DNA from: Taudactylus pleione
Lineage: Eukaryota; Chordata; Amphibia; Anura; Myobatrachidae
Reading direction: 5' to 3'
Length of the DNA stretch: 64,000 nt
Assembly: GCA_031769625.1 (NCBI GenBank)
Contig: JAUIMM010000534.1
Location: 12,105,001-12,169,000, forward strand
In this document: one piece after another, positions 24,201 through 37,100 of the stretch
Layout of the letters: the number at the start of each line of letters is the position of its first letter
How positions within the stretch are numbered: the first letter of the stretch is position 1
Program-made: the position numbers and the translations under genes
The notes under the pieces: model-generated
What the model was told of the DNA's origin: nothing
Seen by the model: only the letters and a program-made list of their open reading frames with translations
Database searches by the model: none

Positions 24201-27200
24201 TTTAATTTTCTTACTTTTGAGTATTATAAATATCAATTAGGGAGGATAAAAATTTAATTAGTCCACCCTATTAGGGAGAACGCTATTGTTGATTTAATTA
24301 ATATATAAATATCTTTTTAATAAAAATCTAAATAAAAGTTATATTTTAACAAGAAAGAGGTTATTCCTGTTCTGCTCTCTTGCAGAACAACCCCCCTGTT
24401 AATTCAGATATTTAGCCCTGGGGAACACCATCAAACTATGGGCCTGATTCAGACCCACTCGCGAGCGGCTGTCCGCTCGCAAGTGGGTCGATGGTCTGCA
24501 CTGAGCATGCGCACGACGGAGGGAGCTCCGTCGTGCGCATGCGCCAGACACGACGAGCGAAGGACTTTCCTTCGCTCGTTGTGTCCGATCAAAGGGGGCG
24601 TGCTGTCAATGTTGATTGACAGCACGCCCCCTTTGGTGGGCGTGCCGGGGGCGTGCCTCCCTGACGGGGGCGTTCCCACGGGAACGCCTCCCATCAGAAG
24701 CCGGCCCACTGACATCACTAGTGATGTCAGTGGGAGTGATTTTGGCTCTGATAGAGCCAAAATCACTCCGGAGCTTGCGGTTGAAAACCTCAACCGCAGG
24801 CTCCGGCTCGCAATTTCGATGGTCGCGATGGTCACGACCATCGCGGCCATCAAAATGCACGCTCGTATAGCCTGTGGGTGGTGACCCACAGCTATACGAG
24901 CGTCCAGGAGGACGCTCCATGAAAATGGAGCCCGGCCCTCATTCAGAGCGTGCGCTCTGCTCAGAGCGTACGGCTCTGAATGAGGGCCAATGTTATTTAA
25001 GGTGATATACAAATAATACTACATTACTGTTGGTTTATATATGCTTTATTCCATTTTTGAATAACATATTTCCAGTGTTGGGTCACAACCTTTCTTTGTA
25101 TCCTAAAATATTAAATAAGCATAGACAACAATGGCTTTGTCTGCTCTTTACTAGAGAATATAAAGGCACAGGAATTCATCCATGGAACATATAATGGAAT
25201 CTATACATTAATATGTACATTGCTGGTAGTAAGCGAGCATGGTTTTCTAAACAGGAAACACGGTACATGAAAAATCTAAAAATGACTTTGTGAGTTTAAA
25301 GACAAGGCGTGCTTATTTCTTCTCCTCTGCGACTTTCCTACAGCAGAATTCAGGACAGTTCTGGGGCAGCCAGCATGCTGGAAAATAACAAATGTGCACG
25401 TTTTGATGTGCTGCGCTTTAATAATTCACTACATCAGCGTACATATTGTCTGTGCAGAAAGTAAACAGATCAGTTGCCTGATAAAGGTGATGAGACAGAA
25501 ATAGGAGACCCACCAGACGTTGCTTTCCTTGCTCTGGTCTACCACAACCAAGTTTCCATGAACTTCATCTAAAAGTTCTGGTGCGACCCAGCGCAATGGG
25601 ATCCAGAGACGGTCCGGAGTGATATAGTAGTCATCCTGTAGATAGAAATAATACCAGTATTACTATATAAATGAAATCACTGAGGGCGGGATGTACAAAA
25701 GAGGGAAATGCGGTGAAAACCCCAAAAATGCAGTTTTGTACAAAGCTTTGTCCTGGTCCAAAAGAAGCCTACTGAGAGGGATTCCTCCCATCACCACCAG
25801 CAGCCGGCGGGTGTGGATTGAAAGATCTGCAGTTTAAAGGTAGACAATGTCTAGATAGACACCAGATGTTAGACAGTCAATAGGTCAACAGGGACAAAAG
25901 GTCGACAGGGACAAAATGTCGACACACTAAATGGCGACATGCAAGAAGGTTGACAGGTACAAATGGTCAACAGGGTCAAAATGTCGATGCAAAAATGGCC
26001 TACCCTCTCCTTGGTGCCTAACCCTAACCCTCCCTCCTGGTGCCTAACCCTAACCATCGGGGTAGGTGCCTTCTAGTGCCTAACCCTCCATTAAGTGCCT
26101 AACCCTAACCCTCCCTCCTGGTGCCTAACCCTAACTGTTTGGTAAGTGCCTAATCCTAACCATTGGGGTAAGTGCCTAAACCTAACCCTCCGTTAAGTGG
26201 CTAACCCTAACTCTAACCCTTAAAAAAAATAAAAATAAGTGTTGACCATTTTTGTGTGGACCATCCGTGTGTCGACATTTTGACCCTGTCTACCATTTGC
26301 ACCTGTGGACCTTCTTACATATCGAACTTTAGTGTGTCGACATGTGTCCCTGTCAACCTATTTACTGTCTAACATCTGGTGTCATTCTAGACATTGTCGA
26401 CCTTTTTATTGCAGATATTTAGACCAGATCCCACGACCAGCGTTCTTCTGCGCATGGGGGGCGTGGACATGGGAGCGCAATGATGCAGTTCTCAGAGAAT
26501 TGTGTCATTTTGGTTACTTTCCCTCATCACGGACCCACGATTTGTGGCATTATGCAGCTAATGACAAGAAGCCCCCCATAGTGATCAGCTGCATCTCCCA
26601 TTTGGAAATGCTGATGAAGGGAACATTTTATAGTTGACCAGTATGATTGAAATACTTGTGTAATAAAATTTAAACAAAGGAGTGGACAGGGAGGACCTGG
26701 GGGCAGACTGAGGTGACCCGGCTTATTCTGGGTTCTGTTTACTAGTATATTTATATAGATATGCCAATATACTACATAATCTACCTGGATATTTTGCACT
26801 TTATCCTCTGTAAAAGGTGAAGTATGTATTGGCAATAGGCGGTATTGGATCCACCATATGCCAGGGTAATACTTCTTTCTGATAAACTTTATGGTTTTGG
26901 ATGGTCAAAATGCCACAAGTATTTTATTATCCAGCAAAAGCAAATAAACATAATTAACCCTCTTTATGTGGAACATGGAATAGTGCCCAAGTGGTTGATG
27001 TCAGATACACATTTTTTTGGCTCAATATGGTTTTATATCTTTTTCCCCGTAGTGTACTGGTATAATTTATGATTTGTCTACTTCTGTTCTACAGTCCATT
27101 ACCCTAACAAAGCCCCCACGCTACCCTATCAAAGCTATTGATGCAAAATGAGTTAATGTCCGATAAACCCACTTACTTAATAAACGGCCAAATAGTCCAA

Positions 27201-30200
27201 AGTGACCTCTCATCTGTGACAGGTGAGAGACTGCATACTGTACATGGAACAGAGGGGAAATTGAGCTTTTTCTGTCACTTTCCCTTGTGAATTAAAGAAG
27301 GGAGGTATCAGGCTTTTTATTGGCTGTACATAACAGAGAGGACCTGTTGTATAGGTGAAGTTCCTCTTTAATTATGTATTTTCTCCTGTTTTCTTATGGT
27401 CTTTTAGAACATAGATGTTTTTTATCTTAATACAGTAGATCCAACTCACCTTGTAATTATTGTGAGAAATTCCATAATCCCCAATACGGACAGTGAGGTC
27501 TGAGGTGAGAAGGCAGTTTCTTAGAGCAAGGTCACTGTGTGTATACATAGTATAACAAAATTAATAACTGAAAATAGTTGACTTGAATGATTATACTTGG
27601 AACTAACATACTGCACAGTGCATCTTAACCTTAATCTGAATTACAAGTTACAAGCCCATATATTAAAAAAAAAAATCAACTCGTTTTACATTTAAGGGGC
27701 ATATTCAAATAGGTGCGATAAGTCCCGTACTTTTCGCTTGCTGGACTTTCGCCGACAAGTCTAGTTTTCAGTGCGAAAAAGTATTGCGCTCGTCCCCGCT
27801 TATCCCCGTATTCAATTATAAATCAGCGAAAACAGAACCCGGCGAAACTGTAACATGCGAAAAGTCCTGTCAGATTTTGGGAAATCAGCCTGACAACCCC
27901 CAAAAGATGCACTGACATTGGGGATCACTATAGTTACCCCCGAATAGACCTGCTGAAGGTATTTGGGGTTCTTAAATGATCTCAGTAGCTGCTATTTAGC
28001 GTCTAGGCATAAGTGGTGAAGAATAGCATTTAGCAGGTTTTTTTTGGTGAAAATAAGTTGTCCCAGCAAATTTTGGGTACATGAAAAATGGGTGCTAGCA
28101 TATTTTAAAGTTGCTAAAGTTGCTGCAACCACCTGCAAACTTAAAAACACCTGGGGCATACTTGAGGGGCACCCTGGAGTCTATTTCACTACTTTTTAAG
28201 TTTGTCCCCCAACTTTGGACTTTTTCACCCCCAAAATGAAAATACTTTTTTGGGGTGATCTAAAGTATTTTAAAACTTTTTTTGATGAGGTTTACCTTTG
28301 GGGGTCTGTCCCAAGGGTGCAGGGGTTTTTCCTGAAGTTTGCACCCCAAAACCCCAATTCTGTACTTTTTTTCGACACCTATTCATAGGCAAAACTTTTT
28401 CGCAGGTTCCAATGCATTGATCTTTGTTGATCAGAACACTTCGAACTGGATCAGCTCGGTTACATTGTAATTTTGTCCTCATACTACATAAATTCAATTT
28501 TTATTGCCTTTTCCAATTGTGTCACATCTATCCACTTTAATCGTTTGTTTAATAACTAATTCCTGCACCCATTACTCACACACCTCTCTTTATATATCAC
28601 TTTTGGAGCTGCGCTCATACATTAGCAGCACTGTTCTTTTACATTTATTTTTGAACATTTAACAACTTTAATCCACACTGTCTCTATATCACACAGCCTC
28701 CACTCCAGTTTTCATCTCACTTATTACCTCGTCCACAGCATGAACACCCTTACTTCAAACAACCGCCATATTCTATGTCCGCATAATCCTCTATTTTATC
28801 CATCCCTATTCTCCCCCTCTTGTCTCCTCCACTTACTGTTCCCCCTTTTTTCTCTCATCAGTCTACCTTCCAAACCTCTGGGTCTTCCCCTGCCTTTCCT
28901 GTCCCTCCACTCTCAACCACCTCCCTCCCACCACTAAGCCCCATTCCCTCCTGGTTCTGTCTGTCACCTCCAGAGCTGCCAAGAGAAATTCTGGGGCTGG
29001 GTACTGCAACATCCTGTGGGACCACATCATGTATGGCTGCACCCATTTCTGAGTGGGTCTAGCATGTGAGATGCACCCACTCACAGGAGCAGCCTCATAG
29101 CCCCCAGCAGCTGGGTCTAAAGTAGTCACTACAATATTAGGATGGCAGGACAGTCCCATAATAGCTGCATATTTTGTCAGGCTGTATAAATATGCTAAAA
29201 TGGAACACACAACAATTAAAGTGCTACAGCTTTATTTTATACATCTCTCATGTAAATAACACATAAACAATCTATTTTCTGTCATAGAGATAGATGTATG
29301 AAGGACTTAATTTTGACATAACATCAGGTCATCTTATACACACACATTCCGCAGCACATATCCTAACCCACTGCTCCATGCTCCTTCCTCACTATCTACC
29401 CCTCCGTGTCGCCCCTGTCTGTCTGCCCTTCCCCTTTAGAATGTAAGCTCTCACGAGCAGGGCCCTCTTCCCTCACGTGCTTCTCCTCCTATCATTTACT
29501 CCTAACTCCCCACAACGGCACCTAACACCTGGTTGCTCATGTCCTGCTGCTTGCAGTGGCTTAACTAGGGTATTTGGAGCCCAGGGCAAATTTGAAAAGG
29601 GAGCTCCCCAACATTCCGAGATGTGCGCGTGGGAAAAAAATGGGCGTGGTCACTTAAAAATGGGGCGTGTCAACATGACACACCCCTTTATTTTCATGCT
29701 GAACATTCCTATCCATATGCACCTTAACCCCAGTAGTACCCCTTATACAGTACCCCCAGTATGCAGTTGTGGTACCTCTTATGCAGGCCCATAGTAGTGC
29801 CCCTTATACAGTATCCCCAGTAGTGGTCCCCCTTATACAGCCCCCAATTAGTTCCCCTTACTCAGTACCCCCAGTAGTGGCCCCCCAAATGCAGTGCCCC
29901 ACGTAGTGTTCCCCCTTATGCAGTGCCCCCAGTAGCAGTCCCCACAATGCAGTGCGCCCAGTAGCGGTATCCCCTTATGCAGTGCCCTTTATATGATGCC
30001 CGCAGTAGTAGTCCTCCCCCCCTATGCAGTGCCCTTTATATAGTGCCCCCAGCAGTAGTCCCCCCCCATGTAGTTTTCCCAGTAGTGGTCCCCTTATGAG
30101 GGCACCCTGTAGTGATCCCCCCTATCCAGTGCCCCCTGTAGTGGCCCTTCCTATTATTGCCCCCAGTAGTGGTCCCCCGAGTGCAGTGCCTCTAGTAGTA

Positions 30201-31076
30201 GGCCCCTTTTATAATGCCCCCAGTGGTAGTTCCCCCCCAAGTAGTAGTCCCCAGTAGAGTAGGTCCTCCCAATGGCGCCCCCAGTAGTAGCCACCCCTCC
30301 CCCAGTAGAGGTCCCCCCAGTAGTAGCTACCCCTCCCCCAGTAGAGGTCCCCCCAGTAGTAGCCACCCCTCCCCCAGTAGAGGTCCCCCCTGTAGTAGCC
30401 ACCCCCCTCCCCCGTTGTGCAGATAAGTTTAAAAAAAATAAATAAATATATATATATATATATATATAAAAATATACTTACCTGAATGTCTGCTTCTGGT
30501 CCTGGTCCTGCTCGCGACGCCGCTTCCGCCCGGGCTGGCGCGCTCAGCATTATGGGACAGACGTCATGACGTCAGTCCCATTACCCACTGCAGGAGCCGG
30601 ACGGAAGTCCGGCTCTTGCAGTGGGTGCTGCAGCAGTCAATGAGAGTCTATCTGACTCTCATTGGCTGCTGTTTAACACACGCATCGCCGCCAGCGCTGG
30701 CGGCGATACGTGTGTTATTCACAGCCTGAGCCCGCCTCCTGGCGCTTTTGGGCAAGCGCTCAGGGGGAGGGAACGGGCTCAGGCGTGCAGCACAGGACCA
30801 GCGCTGGAAGCCTAGCGCCGGTCCTGTGTAAATGTGTAGCGCTGACCGCACTCATTGCGGTCGGCGCTACACTGGCTAACTAGGGCGGGCGGGCCGGTAC
30901 CGTGGCCAGCGGCGCCCCCCCCGCGCCGCCGGTCCAACGGCGCCCAGGGCACGCACCCCGCTCGCCCTGCCCTAGTTACGCCACTGGCTGCTTGTGTTAC
31001 TATTGTTTTTCTCGTGTGCTCATTTATGTACTGTGTAAGGCGCTGCGGAACCTTTGTGGTGCCGTATAAATAAAGG

Positions 31077-31115
<39 letters not shown>

Positions 31116-34100
31116 GAGTTTCCACACCGGTGAAAAGTCTCCGCAATTGAATACAGAGGAAACTTGTCGCATGGCGAAATGACGTCACTCTCAATACTTT
31201 TTCTCAGAGAACGGCTTTTCGCACCTAATTGAATAACGGCCCTATATTTGTTATGTTCTCCTATCAGCCCACATTCTATACAAAGTATACAAAGTACTAA
31301 AACAGACTGACTACAATAATTTTCAGTGCATATACCTCTATTATTCTGCTTTAGGCTAGACAGTCCTAACTGGGGAGTAAGTCTACAACTCCCATGCTGG
31401 ATGTGATATTATTCCACAGGAATCACAAGCCCAATTAATGTCAGTGAAGAAGAGAATTACATGATCACATTACTAAAACAATTCACATTATATTAAGCTT
31501 TTATTTACAACCACGACTACCTAGTACTTTCATTATCATGACTCACAAGGAGTAGCACCAGACAGCGTAGCTCTGACTGATAATCTAAGACAATGCATGT
31601 AAATAGTAAATACAAAGGGGCAGCAAGTTCAACAATAAACAGCACAATGTCAGCAAAATGTGTTGATAAGAAAAATGGGAAACACTTGACAAATTACTTT
31701 AAGCAATTATTAAGATGTCATTGTCACGTTTGGGCTATGATGGCCCTGTAGAGGGATTAGAAGACGTGGACCCAGGTTGAGAATGGAATCAGGGGCGAGG
31801 GGCCCGGATAAATGACTTCCTCATCCACAAGTACCGGATGTTGACTAGACCTGACCAAAGGTGCGGAGTCTAACTTACTGGGAGATGTTCACCAGTGACC
31901 CCTCCAAGCGGTATTTGGGCTGAAGCTGCACCCAGCAAGCAGGTTGTGGCCTTTTTGTCAGGTATCCGGCACAAGTGGGAAATTGAAGAACACTATCACA
32001 GGGAAAGCACAGGAGAATGATACTGGAAGTTTTGCACTTGGGTGATGTACTGGGTACACACACTGTTGATCCAGTTGCAATGCTGACACAGGGGAATGGC
32101 ACTAGGAGATTGTTATTGGATGAAGTATTAAGTACACACACTGTGGCTTCAGAAGCAGAACTGGTACAGGAGAATGGCACTAGGAGTTTGTACTTGGATG
32201 ACGTACTAAGTACACACACTGTGGCTTCAGACGCAGAACTGGCACAGGAGAATGGCACTAGGAGTTTGTACTTTGATGACATACTAAGTACACACGCTGT
32301 GGCTTCAGACGCAGAACTGGCACAGGAGAAAAGCACTAGGAGTTTGTACTTGGATGACGCATTAAGTACACACACACTGTGGTTCCAGACGCAGAACTGG
32401 CACAGGATGATGACACTTTGGAGATAGTACTCGGATAGTACTTAGTACACACACACACACCGTGGGTAACACTAGGAAAGTATCACTGGAAGGAAGGAGC
32501 TTGGAACCTGGAACGCTGCAACGGCAAGTATACACTGGAAGTAACAACGTTGTACAGGCAACTTCCTGTTGTCTGGAGCCCAGTTAAATACCCTAAGGTA
32601 GCAGTCCATTGGAGGATAGTGTCAGCTGACAGCAACCAATGCTACCGTTGGGTAAAGAGCAATCAGGTGATGTAGACTGTCATGGCTGCGCCCATGACGG
32701 TAACCACAGGCACCAAATCACGAAGCGAGCACATGGATGTCCTAGCAGACCCCAGGTATGATTCTCAGCACGTCATTTGCTGCCGCACCTGGAGTCTGAC
32801 CGCTCGAGAAGTCATGGGAAGCCGGCGCTAAGGTGAGTAATGGGCGATCCTAGGCTGCAACTTGACAATGTCTCCCCTTTTAGAGTGGACTCCAGACACC
32901 CACAAGGCTTATCAGAATTTTTTTATGAATAGCTCGAACAAGCTGTGGAGCATGGACATCAGACACTTTGATCCATGCTCACTCTTCAGGTCCATACCCC
33001 TTCCAATCAATGAGATACTGAAGCTGATTCAACTGATGTTGAGAGTCAAGGATCTTCTCAATATCAAATTCAATTTCCAATTGCCGTTCTCTGTGGCGCA
33101 AGTCAATCTTAATACATAAAGATATTACATCAGATAAGGACTCAGGAACATCTTGAGAAGCTAACTCAACCTTCATCCTCTTGAACAAACCATGAGGAAA
33201 TCCTAAGCGCCTCATCATTCCACTTTAATTCGGAAGCGATCATCTGGAATTGAACCACGTACTGGCCACTGTACATGTCCCATGTCAAACTCATAGGAGA
33301 TTGGAGGAAGCTGAGGCAGTCCGGCCTGGCTCATCAAAGATTCTTTTGAAAGAACAAATAAAATTTTCATAATTAGAGACGAGAGGATCAGCTCGCTCCC
33401 ATAATTGAGAGACCCAATCCAAGGCAGTTCCAGATGGTAAGGAGATGATGTATGCCACTTTTGACCTTTGAGTGGGGAAATTCTGGGGCAGGCACTCGAA
33501 CTGTATCTCGGACTGATTGATGAAGCCCCGGCAGCATCTAGGGTTTCCATCAAAGATGCAGAACTGGCACAGGAGAATGGCACTAGGAGTTTGTACTTGC
33601 ATGACGTACTAAGTACACATGCTGTGGCTTCAGATGCTGAACTGGCACAGGAGAAAGGCACTAGGAGTTTGTACTTGGATGACGTACAAAGTACACACAC
33701 TGTGGTTTCAGATGCAGAACTGGCACAGGATGATGACACTTCGGAGATAGTACTGAGATGATGTACTGAGTACACACACACCATGGTTAACACTAGGAAA
33801 GTATCACTGGAAGAAAGGAGCTCAAACATATGGGGATCATCAAGAGCAAATAACCTACATATATTGCTGGGTCCACATAGTTAATCCACAGACTACAAAG
33901 AGTGGCCAGAAGACTGTCAATAGGGATAATTATGTGACTGCAGTGCAAATGCATTGTAAGTGATGGTGCACATGGAAGTATTCCTTGAGAACTGTTACCC
34001 CAATAAAGAGTCTCGAGTAATAACTAGGGCAAGAATTAAAAGTTTATTAGCCTCAAACTTAAAGTTACACCACAAATAAACTACTTTGGATGGTATATGA

Positions 34101-37100
34101 ATTACTGAACCCACAACCACTAAAATATCTGCAAGTATAACAATACCCTAATTTTACTAGGGTCATGCACCACTAAGAAATCTAATTATTGTCAACTCAT
34201 TTTGATTCCTTTTGCTCATATTGCTCATATATGTATCAAGCCTTGGCAAGAGATAAAGTGAAGAGAGTTAAAGTACCAACCACTCAGCTCCTAACTGCCA
34301 TTTTTCAAACAGCCTATAAAATGGCAGTTAGGAGCTGATTGGCTGGTACTTTGTCTCTTTCCACTTTCTCTCTCTCCAAAGTCTTGATACATCTAGCCCA
34401 CTGTAACTAGAAACATTTAGTGCAAAACAAGTTTTCAGTCAGAGCTGAGGTGCAACGCAACAGCAATAAAATCTTTTGAGTTCCCCATTTGCTCTGCAAT
34501 TCCATGAAATGCCAATCTACACTGTATTCATGTATGTGCATTCACAGAATTTATTGTCTACGCATAGAGCTGGGGTAACAACAGCTATGTGAACTGGGAA
34601 CACTTTAGCCAAATGTGACTGGCAACAAGCAAATCTAAGTGGCCTAATGTGGAATAAGGATAATATTCTGAAGTGTTTGTTTTTTAAAATTGCTTCTGAA
34701 AAAGACATATGGGGGTAGATTTACTTAGCCACAGCTTACAAAAGCCCTCAATTCTCTGTGTGCTTAAGCAGGAAATTTAAAACGGCAAAAGTTTTCAATG
34801 CAAAACACAGCGTTTTGCTTTGAATAGTATTGCCATTTTAAATTGCCTGCTGAAACCCACCAAGAAGCAGTGACATGCTTAGTAAATTAACCCCTAAAAC
34901 ACTACCTAGGCATGCCCGCTCACTTCATAGACCTCCTAAAAGCCAGTCCATGGACTAATTATAAGTATTATGAATCTGAACACATAAACTTACCATTGTT
35001 ATAATGCCTCCGTCAGATAATATAATTAGTACAATTTATATTAACAGCTGACTAAAGCTGGTATCTTCCATTCTTATTAAACACTACCATCAGGGGCACT
35101 GAGAGGGCCGGGGAGCGCATACGCGCACGCAGGGGGGGGGATTTCCGAGTACCCAGAAACCCCCCCTGTCCATCAATCCATCCAAAGACTGGAGCTCAGA
35201 CAGGCAGGGGCTGTATGTGCTTTCGGGACAGCGGGAGAGTTCCCGCTGGGCCGGTCACATTATCCCCCCATCACAGCCATCTCACCTGTCCCTGACTGAT
35301 TCGTAAATCAGCCGGGCAGGCTGCAAAGCTTCCAGGATTTGCGTACCACTGTGGAACGCAATCAGGAAGCTGTAATCAGTCATCGGCTAGCTCCGGGAGC
35401 AGAGCAGTCTGCTTGACTCACCATATGCAAGGTGACTCATGGGAGTTGAAGTGTACTTTTCACTCCATGGAGTGTTAGAGTGTAGCTTGGGAAACTCTCT
35501 TTCCCAGCACGCTCCGGGACCTGGCAGCATGCAAGAGCTGGCACATGCTGTTTAACAGGAAGAAGTGTCATAGAGCTGCCGATCTCCCTACACACCCAGG
35601 AGATGATCTGATATGCACAGCCCTTTTTATGTAAGTCTTCTGGTCAGGAGCACTTTAGTAAATGTGATTACAACACACTCAACTCAGCTCTGTTCTGTTC
35701 TGCTACATCTATCACCCTCTCCTACACATTATCTTCGTCTACTATAGCTATCACCCTCTGTTACACACTATCCTCTGCTACATCTATCACCCTCTACTAC
35801 ACATTATCCTACTATCCTCTGCTAGATCTATCAACCTCTGTTAAACATTATCCTCTACCATATCTATCTCCCTCTGTTATACACTATCCTCTACTACTTA
35901 CATCTATCAACTTCTGTTACACCCTATCATTCTCTGCTACATCACCCTCTGTTACACCCTCTCATCCTCTGCTACATCACCCTCTGTTACAGCCTACCAT
36001 CCTCTGCTACATCACCATCTGTTACACCCTATCATTCTCTGCTACATCACTCTCCATTACACACTATCCTTCTCTGCTACATCACCCTCTGTTACACACT
36101 ATCCTCCTCTGCTACATCACCCTCTGTTACACACTATCATTCTCTGCTACATCACTCTCTGTTACACACTATCCTTCTCTGCTACATCACTCTCTGTTAC
36201 ACACTATCCTTCTCTGCTACATCACTCTCTGTTACACACTATCCTTCTCTGCTACATCACTCTCTGTTACACACTATTCTTCTCTGCTACATCACTCTCT
36301 GTTACACACTATCCTTCTCTGCTACATCACTCTCTGTTACACACTATCCTTCTCTGCTACATCACTCTCTGTTACACACTATCCTTCTCTGCTACATCAC
36401 TCTCTGTTACACACTATCCTTCTCTGCTACATCACTCTCTGTTACACACTATGCTCCTCTGCTACATCACTCTCTCTTACACACTATCCTCCTCTGCTAC
36501 ATTACTCTCTCTTACACACTATCCTCCTCTGCTACATCACTCTCTGTTGCACACTATCCTCATCTGCTACATCACTCTCTGATACACTCCCACCCTATCC
36601 TTTGGCTACCTAGACAGAGTACCCCCCAACCCAGGAACATACACTATCCACCATATCACACATTCCCCAGCCCCAGGGACATACACTGCCCACCCTATCC
36701 CCTCCCAAGTTTTATTCTTTTCCTGTGTTTTCCTGTTTAATTTTTTCCTATTGTGGCCAATATGTTTTCTCTTTATTCTGTGGGGATCAATGTGTGTGTT
36801 TTACTGCTTGTGGGGGCCATTGTGTTTATTTTTTTCCTTTTGAGGTTAATGGGTGCCGGCTTTGGGATACTAGAAGTCAACAAAAAGTTCAACGACCATA
36901 TATTATTGTGGTTGAAAGTTTTTCCATTGGTTCTGTATTAGGAAACCCCCCTTTCAAAATCCTGCGTTTGCCACTGGAGCGGGGGCCCAGGTTTGCTGGA
37001 GGAACCCAGGTCTGCCGCTCCCCCTCCCCACTGTTCTGTGCTGGTCTGCAGTGGGTACAGGGAGGCTGGTGCAACCGTTTGTGGAGTTTGCGGTGACACT

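Larger units (their letters stand above)
28500..31112 (+). mobile_element. L2-type LINE fragment with (TAA)n tail
   Basis: The 3' region (29390-29553 and 30987-31080) matches the end of the L2 copy at 61312: TTAGAATGTAAGCTCTCACG, AGGCGCTGCGGAAC and ATAAATAAAGGATAATAA. A (TAA)n tail runs to 31112. A pyrimidine-rich 5' part (28500-28960) resembles the start of the 57473 copy, so most of ORF2 is deleted. The span 28960-29340 is not explained. A hAT element splits the 3' region at 29554-30986. Confidence 0.8.
27696..31242. mobile_element. MITE (GGGGCATATTCAAATAGG) split by an L2 insertion
   Basis: The left end GGGGCATATTCAAATAGG and right end AATTGAATAACGGCCC are imperfect inverted repeats, with a shared AGGTGCGA word just inside. 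The flanks are TAA and TAT. The interior from about 28500 to 31112 is an L2 LINE copy, itself split by a hAT element. The MITE is therefore the oldest layer. It lies in the large AATK intron 27535-37449. Confidence 0.65.

Noticed and set aside
24438..25012. Open frames of 80-187 codons on both strands
   Set aside because: They cover a palindromic MITE and mirror each other because of the inverted repeats.
28740..29062. Pro/Leu/Ser-rich open frame
   Set aside because: Pyrimidine-rich 5' region of an L2 fragment, comparable to the start of the copy at 57473.
30154..30550. Minus-strand glycine/threonine-rich open frames
   Set aside because: Products of the CCCCAGTAGT minisatellite inside the hAT element.
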